Origin: Metellina segmentata
Lineage: Eukaryota > Arthropoda > Arachnida > Araneae > Tetragnathidae
NCBI GenBank assembly: GCA_947359465.1
Contig: OX375872.1
Coordinates: 8,564,137 to 8,628,136, forward strand
DNA: 64,000 nucleotides
Direction of reading: 5' to 3'
Part shown: piece after piece, positions 55,930-64,000 of the stretch
How the letters are laid out: each line of letters starts with the position of its first letter
Numbering within the stretch: the stretch's first letter is position 1
Notes under the pieces: model-generated
What the model was told of the DNA's origin: nothing
Databases searched by the model: none
The model's input: the letters and a program-made list of their open reading frames with translations, nothing else
Translations under genes and position numbers: made by a program

Positions 55930-56900
55930 GTTTCGCAAATTATGTTATTCCGTTGGGTTAGCTTGTATTTAAATGTTATCCAACGGAATGTACTTTTTGG
56001 CGGGCATATGAAAGCTCTTTATTTGCTTATTTTCCCTTAATTTTATATCCCGTTTTGAAATGTACTGTTCACTTGCTAATTAGACATTTTGTTTCACTTA
56101 CATTTGCTTCGCAAATTGTTTTGTTCCGTTAAGTTAGCTTGTATTTTAATGCTATCCAACAAGAATATATTTGTTGACTGTGAGATGAAGGCTCATCATT
56201 TTTGTTTATTTTCCCTTCATTTTATATCCCGTTTTAAAATGTTTTGCTCACTTGCTGTGCCAAATGGTAAATAACGTTGAGTTAGCTTGATTTTAAGTGC
56301 TACAAAACGGAATTTACTTTTTGGCGGGCAGATGAAATTTCTCGGTCAGGTGCCTATTTTACCTATTTCATTCCTTTATTTCCCTTTGTGTGTTGTATTG
56401 CTCATTTGCTATGCTAAATGGTGAATTGCGTTGAGTTAGCTTGTTTTTAAATGCTACCCAATGGAATTTACTTTTGGGTGGTCAGATAAAATTCCTGTTC
56501 CGATTGCTTATTTTACTTGCATAGTAAAAGAAAACATGAGTTATGTTTCTGGTGTTGCCCACTGCACTAGAAGCCTGTGAGTTGTAGGCAGTGCATGTGT
56601 GATTTCTCTCATCTGTGTCAGTAAAAATTTCATTGTATGCATGTTTATTACTTGATGTATATCTTGTGTCTATTGCAAATAGGCCAAATATGGCCCGCAC
56701 CCAAAAAAATCAAACGTCTGACATCTTTCCCTTCTGTATTGGTCCTAGGTTGTAGTCTGTTATGTTTCACAGATGTGAAATATTCAACTTCTCGCATATT
56801 TGATTGTTTTTTTATGGAGTGTTTGTCTGCTATGCTAAATGGTGAATCGTGTTGAGTTTGCTTGTTTTTAAATGCTACTCAACCAAATTCACTTTTTAGT
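55930..56900 (+). repeat. Degenerate tandem repeat, unit ~150-176 bp, five copies
   Basis: Each unit has GTTGRGTTAGCTTG (55953, 56129, 56277, 56431, 56852), then TTTTTAAATGCTAYCCAACGG, ACTTTTTGGCGGGCAGATGA and a T-rich stretch with ATCCCGTTTT and CACTTGCT. A family-B SINE (56536-56720) sits in the fourth unit and accounts for the long gap before the fifth. A further faint unit may lie at 56935-57005. Confidence 0.8.
56536..56720 (+). mobile_element. SINE family B, inserted in tandem repeat
   Basis: It reads TTGCCCACTGCACTAGAAGC, AGTTGTAGGCAGTG, TGATTTCTCTCATCTGTGTC and AATAGGCCAAATATGGCCCG, in the same order as at 52345-52135 (minus) and 57488 (plus). Confidence 0.7.
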
Positions 56901-57487
56901 GGGCAGTGAAGATATCCGTTCAATCACATATTTTAATCTTGAATAACTATGAAAGTTCCATTGAGCTGGATTCTTTTTAATGCTAACTAGCAAAATTAAT
57001 TGAGACTATTTGTTTAAAAATCATTCCTTTTTCTAACAGATGTGATGTATGTTTCTTTAATTTTTTTTGCAGCCTTTGCAAACACCACAAAAATGAAAAT
57101 TTTCTTGCTGTTGTAAATGCTTTTGCTGATTAGTTAAATATGTTTAAAATATCTCAATAAATTCCTTAATTATGGGTTCTTTTTAGGTGAAAACAAGAAT
57201 GCTTTGACTAAATATGAGCCCAAATGCCTTGATACATGTTATGAATTATCAAGAATTTATTTTGCTTGAAAAGACCTGTATTTCCCATTTTAGCCTCTAC
57301 TCCCAACTATCTGTTTGTCACTGAATTTTCTTTCTGTTAATTTGCATTGTGGATCTCAAATGTATATTATACTATATGCGCTTTTTATTTTTGGAGAATA
57401 TTTCGGATATATTTGTCAACTTTTATTCTTTGGGCTAGTATTTTTTTTTTCAATAATTTATAAGGTTCAATAATTCACTAAGGTTGT

Positions 57488-57668
57488 GGGTATGTCCACT
57501 GTCATATAAACCTCCAAGTTGTAGGCGGCACAAGTTCAATGCCTTCCTGGATGTATTTCTCTCGTGTACGTAAAACTATGGTTGTGTATCTATATCCATT
57601 ACTTGATATTGTATGCCTGGTGCTGTATGATTAAATTTGGTCCTTGCACCATACAAACACAACCCACA
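57488..57668 (+). mobile_element. SINE family B copy
   Basis: It reads ATGTCCACTGTCATATAAAC, AGTTGTAGGCGGCACAAGTT, GTATTTCTCTCGTGTACG and TTGGTCCTTGCACCATACAA, parallel to the copy at 56536. Confidence 0.7.
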
Positions 57669-59371
57669 ACACTAAAATAAAATTTTAAATTCCAAGCAAG
57701 ATCTATTGTTTAAGTAATTAATCATTAAAGCACATTTCTGGTATTTTTGTTCAAAGATTTTTGAAACAGAGCTAAAGAGCAGATACAATAAAGTTCTTAA
57801 TTTTTTAAATTATATTCAAATAGCTTGGGTACTTAACATGGTAAAATAGAATACACAAATCTGTATTCCAGGATCGAGGCTCTTCAGTGAAAGTAATTTG
57901 GGTATTAAAAGATGTTATGGCTAAAAAAGTAGCAATAAAATGTTAATATGTGCTTTATTATTTAGTCCAAAGTGAATTTAATCTTGTACATCCTTAGAAG
58001 TGATGATGAACTTTGCAAAACTCCCAAAACTGCATGCCCTTGCAGAATAAAAAACCAACCCAAAAGAAATTTAATACCAACATTAATGTTAAGGAATTTT
58101 TTTTCTCAACAATTTTCATTTTAACAGCTGCTCTTAATATTATTGATTCATTACTTTCATTTTTATATTTTTTGGCATAGAAGTGTAAAATGTATAAAGG
58201 AATGGTTAGTAGATTTACAATATACATAATGTGGTTCTAAGCAGAAACTAAAAAAAACCTTACATTTTTAAACACAATGTGCACTTTAAAATGATTGTTT
58301 ATTTTTTTTGCTGTATTAAGTAACCACTTAAGTATTCAGAAGAACACCTTTTTTTTTTAAATCGATTTAAATTCCCTTGAATAGGATTTTTGTCATTTAA
58401 AGGATCAACACACAGTATTACACGAAACGCAGTTCTTACAAGGAAAGAAAAACAGGTATCTTCACATTTTCAGTGAAAATCAATAGATGGTGACATATGG
58501 CCTATTCATTTATTATAGTAAAGAATATTTTCTAGTGTCATATTTTAAAATTTTTATGAAAAATAATTTTAATTTATAAAATTAAAGCATTCCCTGTACA
58601 CATCCCTTTGCTAGGTTTATATGTAAAATTCAAACAGCATGGTTTGAAAAACTTACAAATTTGAGTACAAGAACTATTTTAGCCTAACAGGTAAATAGTC
58701 TTCAAAGATCTGGAAAAAAATATACACACAATCTAAAATTTAACCTTTTAATGAAGTTTCCATTATATTTTATAAAATAGTTAATGGTAATCTATATTGT
58801 AGGTAATGCATATTCACCTCATGTCACCCAGATATTGGATGTATCTTTAAGAAAATAACTATCACAGAGGCGCATAATTGGGACACCTTTTTTGGTTGAA
58901 AGATTACCAACAGTATAGAAAAAAAATTATTTAATTAACAAAATTAAATAGGATTCATACATGAATAGATAATTTATTAAATATAAAAACATTTTTTGAG
59001 TAATACTAAAAAAGACGATCATTGATTTGAAAAATTGGTATATAAAAGAATTTGTCAAGCTCCTGAATAACTAATTAGTGCTCGAGTAAAGTACAGTGAA
59101 TATAGTGTTTACTTTGAATTACATTAAACATTTCAAATAGAAAAATGTTCAGAATGTTTTCAACATGGCTTTCACTAATCAAAAAACTCTTATCCTTATC
59201 CCAGTGCTACATTCAACTAGTTTTGCATTTAAAATATCAAGGAATGGTGTATGCATCGATTTTAATTGTACAATTTTTCCATCCGATCTTAGCAAGAACC
59301 GCAACAATCAAGACCTGATTTAGACTGCTTGACAGCACTTTTGAAAAGACTAAGCATTCAGATTGTAGGTA
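57669..59371. other. AT-rich sequence without recognised feature
   Basis: Nothing recognised. The minus ORF at 57994-58227 has no domain. Confidence 0.5.
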
Positions 59372-59550
59372 TTTCAATTGGCGTCGTACTGTTAACGACG
59401 GTCCGGGATCAATCCCAACGGGAAAGAATCGAGGACAAAATGTAATTTTGAACCATGGTCAGATCGCGAGGCAACACCTGAGATGACACCCCACTCTCCA
59501 AACTTCCACAATCCTTTTCTGGATCTTGCGCCATAAAACCCACACTTCCA
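59372..59550 (-). mobile_element. SINE family A copy joined to the GCGCCATAAAACCC module
   Basis: It contains GTCCGGGATCAATCCCAACG, TGTAATTTTGAACCATGGTC and CACCCCACTCTCCAAACTTC, then directly CTTGCGCCATAAAACCCACA. Here the family-A body and the module seen elsewhere with family B lie in one unit, showing they are exchangeable parts. Confidence 0.72.
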
Positions 59551-59569
59551 CGGCAACATTCAGATTGTG

Positions 59570-60365
59570 ATGTGAATTACGGATTTAATTATAGTTCTAC
59601 AAAATTTGACTAATGGAAATGTAGTAATATAATAGAATCCGTATCTAAACGTCAGTAACATGTTATTATTCTGGAGAATAAAGAATTTGCCTCTCATCTT
59701 TTATAAAATTTTTAACCTACTTTTAAATGCCATTTCAAAGATTTTTGGCTGAATAGATACTGGTTTATTATCACAAAATCAATAACTGACTGTAATTAAT
59801 TTTTATTACACATCAATAAACATGTATAATCATTATATAGCAACTTACCTTCGAAATGTATTAATTTAATTTAGGAAACGTTTCTAATTAGTAAAGTGCA
59901 GAAGATTATAATCCGTTTTGTACGAAAAATATTCAAATATAATTTATCTATCTTAAACACCAGCTTCAGTCACATTTTAATCAAGAACAATGCAAAAAAA
60001 TATCGATACTTTCTTAAGATATATGAAAAAATCTCTTTTGTAAAAGCAGTTCTGCGCATTCCAATCCGTCATTTTATGATTTTCTGGTTGGGTATATAAC
60101 TATGATTAAAAAACAAAATTTTTCCATTTCGGTGGAGCTAAGTTATGATGTCGACATTTGTAGCAGTAAAATCTAGGATACTGACCCAGACCAAAATGTA
60201 CTAAAAAGGTTTTCGTAGATTGCAGTTTGTCTTTTATAAAAAATTGTAAAACAATTTTTGGATTTTATACGTTTCTAGAACTGATAAAACTAAAATATAA
60301 TCAATTTGCAGAGTCTTGTGTCTAATTTTTTTTAATGTAATCATACTGATGAAACTAATTCTTCA
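59570..60365. other. AT-rich sequence without recognised feature
   Basis: No domain or repeat recognised. The ORF at 59896-60099 looks spurious. Confidence 0.5.
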
Positions 60366-60368
60366 AAT

Positions 60369-60970
60369 ATGGTAGTCAAAGTGAATGGTATAGAACCTAC
60401 AAATTTTATGCCTAAGTCATTAGATGTAGATGTAACATTAGAAGAAAGCATTTTATTTCAAGCATCTAAGTACTTTAAAAGGGGATGGCTAGATAATACA
60501 ATAGTAGATTCTTTTCTTTATAAACTTATAGAAAATTCAATCCGTTTTATGTTTATTGAGTCCGTATCTTCAGCTGCACTTTCACAAAGCAAAAAAAAAT
60601 TGTAATTCTTTCAAATTGGTACTGTACTTAAAGCAAACATTTTTTCCCCTACTAACCTTGATAGTCACTGGGTGTTGTTATTTGTTGATACTGAAAAATA
60701 TGTATTTGAGTTTTATGAGCCTTTTAACAAAGCTCCTAGTAAAAATTGTTCAGACATAATTAGTGTGTATGGAGGGAAATATTAAATTCATTCTTTAATT
60801 CATCTATAACATTGACATTTTATCTCCCCCTCACATAAATCAAAATGATGACATGAACTGTGGAGTTTTTATTTGTAATTATGCATGTAAAAAATGTAAC
60901 AATGTATCCTTGCTAGTTGAATTTGATGTAATAACTTTCAGAAAATTTATGTATGATTGCATCATAGGGT
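60369..60970 (+). pseudogene. Ulp1/SENP-like (C48) cysteine peptidase, broken
   Basis: The first 78 codons read NGIEPTNFMPKSLDVDVTLE, RGWLDNTIVDSFLYKLIEN (substrate-binding W-LxDxxI pattern) and end in a TAA after an A-run. In a shifted frame DSHWVLLFVDTEKYVFEFYE gives the catalytic His and Asp. After another stop, QNDDMNCGVFICNYACKK gives the Gln six residues before the catalytic Cys. All four catalytic residues survive, but two frame breaks (near 60600 and 60783) interrupt the gene. Ulp1 proteases cleave SUMO or related tags. Copies of this kind also ride in arthropod transposons; no terminal repeats were found here. Confidence 0.8.
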
Positions 60971-62860
60971 AGTACAAAATATCTCAATTATAAAAATTAT
61001 AAGATATGTACAATAGTTGATAAGTGATTTTGAAGAGTTGGTTGTCTATAAAAACTGTTCCATATGCATGTACCGTTATATAAATATTCAGTGTTGAGAT
61101 AACTATTGCTCATGAACACCTTTTGTGGGAAAATATTTGTAAAAACTTGCAACTACTATAACTCATTTTTGGTGTGTGGTGTTTTACAGAGATACGTCAT
61201 ATCTATTCTCAAAAAAAAATATTTTGGAAGTTTTTTGCATTTTTTTTGTGCCCCACTCTCCTTCCTGGTGTGGCTACCTAATATATATAAATTTTTTCAA
61301 TTTTTTTTTAAAGAACATGCAAAAAACTCCAAATAGGCAAAATGGTCCGAAATATGCAAAATAAATTCGGGTTTCGTGGTTGCAAATTGCTAAAAAAACA
61401 CTCCATACGGATTTCTATCAACATTAGGGGCTGAAAAAAGGATATGCAAAATCTGAGCTCTAGTGATCTATTTAAAAATTATTTTTCATTAAAATCGGTG
61501 ATGTGTCAGCCACAGCCGATTTGCTCATTTTGCGTGGAATGACCCTACACATAAAAGATTCTGAGAATACCATAAAAGGATTTTTTTTTCAGTCTTCAAG
61601 AAATATAAAAAGTAAATGGTTTACAAGTGTAATGGTTACGTTTCGCGAGCGGCTAGGAGCCCCTATCCAGGGCGTGTTCGTAACACGTTCTCGCCTTTTT
61701 TTCCGAGGGAGATGTCGGAAAAGAAAGTGTTAGATTCAGATGGGGGCGATCTAACAAGATGCCGTTAAGGCCATCGACCTTCAAGTTGGAGGGGGACGTT
61801 TTCTCCCTGGGTGGAAAGGAATGCGCGGCAGGATACGGGGGTTCGCTGCCGTTACTCTAAAGCAATACGTTGTCTTTTTACTTAAAGCTTGTACTTAACT
61901 TGTAAATGCTTATTTTTGATCCCAAAATATAAAAGGTTTTAATCCTTAAAAATTAGTAGTTCCGTTTAATTAATATGGAAGGACTTCACTGAAAGGGACC
62001 GTCGTTGTAGTGAAACTTTGTTTTAAAAGCCCTACTTCGGATATATTTACCAGTCATTTTAATTAGCAGTTATATTAGCACAATTCGCCACCTCATTCCA
62101 TCATCTAAACGTTGGTGGTTACTCATTTTTACTGTTACAATTTGAAATTAACCGATTGTTGCAAAATAACACCAAGAAATTCGCCGAGGTGTGCTAGCGA
62201 ACGAAATGCGTCTTAACTTACACGCGCTTATAAAGCCTGTTTCTCTACTGGCTCTGTCTACAGACACGTGTACGCTTACGTATTTGACGTACAAAATTTA
62301 CATTTTTGTCTAGAAGCAGTGGTTTTACATTCAGTTCAGTTCTTTTCATGTAATTCGATAAAATATGCAAATTCTCTTAATTTATTTCACCAGTGTATAT
62401 TATTTGACCTTCGAATATTTCCGTTCACGGCATTGAGTTTAACTTATCCACTTGGAATCACTGTTGCAGCTACAGACACTTGAGTAACTAATACAGCTCC
62501 GGTATCATTTACAAGTTAATTCTGAGAGTAATACAATTGAATATGAGTTACCTGCAGGGACTTGTTTTACGAGCTAATGCAATAAAAACGAGTTACTCCA
62601 AAGCGGCGACTACAAGGCATCAAGCAGAATGCTCTGTTATTGGCACTCAACGTAAACTTCTACCTTCAATTTTACCAATTTCTTGCAATTTATAAGAGTT
62701 TAACCAACAGAAGTTTAAATTAATGATATTTATACAACAACGAAGATAATATCGTCTGTATGTTATTCTTCAAATTAAGGTAAGTGTGAAACTCAAAATT
62801 ATCATAGGCTCGAGGCCACAAAAACTAATCAAGCATTAATTTTTCCTTATTTACCAGTGT
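60971..62860. other. Unclassified, with a higher-GC block at 61630-61860
   Basis: At 61500-61545 GTCAGCCACAGCCGATTTGC and CATTTTGCGTGGAATGACCC resemble a dispersed repeat. The block 61630-61860 is GC-richer than its flanks but has no lasting ORF or RNA-gene hallmark I can defend. Confidence 0.35.
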
Positions 62861-62865
62861 GGCGG

Positions 62866-63030
62866 TACCCAACTTTCAGTTGGGTATGGAATTGGAATCA
62901 CACAATTCCTGGTTGATGGAATCGTTTTTCAATTTTGGTGGTTACTGTGTCAACCACTTCAAACAAGCATTTTCGAAGGCCAACAGTTTTATTGATGTTG
63001 GCGGTACCCAACTGAAAGTTAGAACTGTCT
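62866..63030. repeat. Paired short hairpin repeats GGCGGTACCCAACT
   Basis: TGGCGGTACCCAACTTTCAG with GTTGGGTA forms a 9-bp stem with 3-base loop at 62867-62892. GGCGGTACCCAACTGAAAGT occurs at 63000. After the shared 14 bases the second reads like the inverse of the first. Confidence 0.6.
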
Positions 63031-63760
63031 AATATGCAAATCCAATCTTGCACTGTAACCGAGCTCAACAAACTTGATAGATATATGTTGATTTACTTGT
63101 TCAATCACTTCTTTCTTTCATTTTTATGTTCGTTCATTGTGCATCACGTTTGTACAATAAAAGTGATTTTAGATTTTATTTTAATTTATTTCTTCGTGTA
63201 AGGTGGTAACAAGCTGTCGTCGTCCCTACAACCAGTTTTGTGCCAAAAATTTATTGCAACATTATTTAAATGCCAAATACACCTTTTCTCAAAGCAGTTC
63301 TACTCACAAATTCTTTAACAAAAGAGTGATTGATTTTTGCAGTGTGGGAGTCATAAATATTAAGGAGTAGGATATGTGTTAACCGTTTTTGAGTCATGTT
63401 TGTGCGCAAATACGTTTTCATTCGGTTCGGCTGAAGCTGCAGAAGCAGGACAGGGACGTGCCAACGTTTTGGAGAAGGGAGGGGGGGGGGGAGCGAGCAT
63501 AGACGGAACAAGGTTTGTTGAATGGGTGGGGGGGGGAGTTCTCCCGAAATGTATGAACTGTACCCCCAGTAAAAAGGCTGAACAATCCATCAGGAAAAAA
63601 TTCAGGACAGTTCACTCTCAGGCAGTTACCCGTATTTACTTCAAATAAGAAAGCCGACAATTTAAAAGACCCTATTGTAAATAATCAAAATAAAAGCAAT
63701 GACAGATTTGTTGCGATTTGTTGAATGCCCTTAACTTCAAACGACATTTCCGTCAGTTGG
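63031..63760. other. Unannotated, with two long G-runs
   Basis: G-runs at about 63477-63492 and 63527-63538 lie 35 bases apart. ORFs across them in several frames are composition artefacts. No gene recognised. Confidence 0.5.
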
Positions 63761-63764
63761 TATG

Positions 63765-63815
63765 GCGCTTCTTGTCCACTTTGGGACCTAGTGCCATAAA
63801 ACCCTAACATCCAAT
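63765..63815 (+). mobile_element. SINE 3'-module fragment
   Basis: It contains TTTGGGACCTAGTGCCATAA then AACCCTAACATCCAATC, a decayed copy of the GCGCCATAAAACCCAA module. Confidence 0.55.
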
Positions 63816-64000
63816 CCGTCAGTCGGTCATAAAAATCAATCGTTTTTTTCGAAACTGTCCAAGTGGGCACCCAAAAGAAAGGTGATCGCGGAATCGTTTG
63901 CCCGTTGACATGTTCGAGCCCTGAAGGGTCTAGGGGGTGAAGCCACTATACAGCAATTTCTTCGAAAATAGATAGTCATCTCGTGTCATTCAAGTTCGAG

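Noticed and set aside
63376..63660. Overlapping ORFs over the G-runs
   Set aside because: Gly- or Pro-rich translations of homopolymers in both strands; no gene.

Overview
The window is nuclear DNA of an animal, most likely an arachnid and probably a spider. This is an inference. It rests on AT-rich sequence, short coding exons split by long GT-AG introns, tRNA-derived SINEs, and Ty3/gypsy, Tc1, hAT, piggyBac, P-element and Helitron relics of the kinds common in spider assemblies. I see no bacterial genes, rRNA, tRNA genes or CRISPR array.

One host gene is well supported. Fifteen GT-AG exons on the minus strand, from the ATG at 53115 to the TAA at 16918, join in phase to 1482 coding bases (493 residues). 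The first ~400 residues resemble the N-terminal and VPS9 (Rab guanine-nucleotide exchange) part of ANKRD27/Varp. No ankyrin repeats follow. The last exon instead ends in a hydrophobic tail that could be a membrane anchor. Its longest introns are swollen by mobile elements: a hAT nest in intron 7, a three-layer retroelement nest in intron 9, a Helitron palindrome in intron 10 and a complete-ended Helitron in intron 12.

Layout. 1-3580: 3' part of a Ty3/gypsy element with LTR. 4255-6066: fossil P-element/THAP9-like transposase holding a SINE with clear target-site duplication. 6075-7428: pogo-like element with TIRs and TA duplication. 8719-11966: hAT element with a broken transposase. 12014-13122: near-perfect 557-bp tandem duplication. 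15027-16651: piggyBac-like element holding a 141-bp hAT MITE. 16918-53115: the VPS9 gene and its intronic elements. 53374-54002: SINE cluster. 54205-55218: dead Tc1-like transposase. 55930-56900: degenerate tandem repeat interrupted by a SINE. 60369-60970: broken Ulp1/SENP-like (C48) peptidase. The rest is unannotated AT-rich sequence.

The most notable items are the VPS9 protein with a hydrophobic tail in place of ankyrin repeats; an intact 969-codon Gag-protease-integrase ORF (Gmr1-like gypsy) between LTRs but with no reverse transcriptase; several nested insertions whose boundaries are fixed by exact target-site duplications; and a small multi-hairpin CTAG-ended motif that forms the Helitron 3' end and also occurs alone at two other sites.
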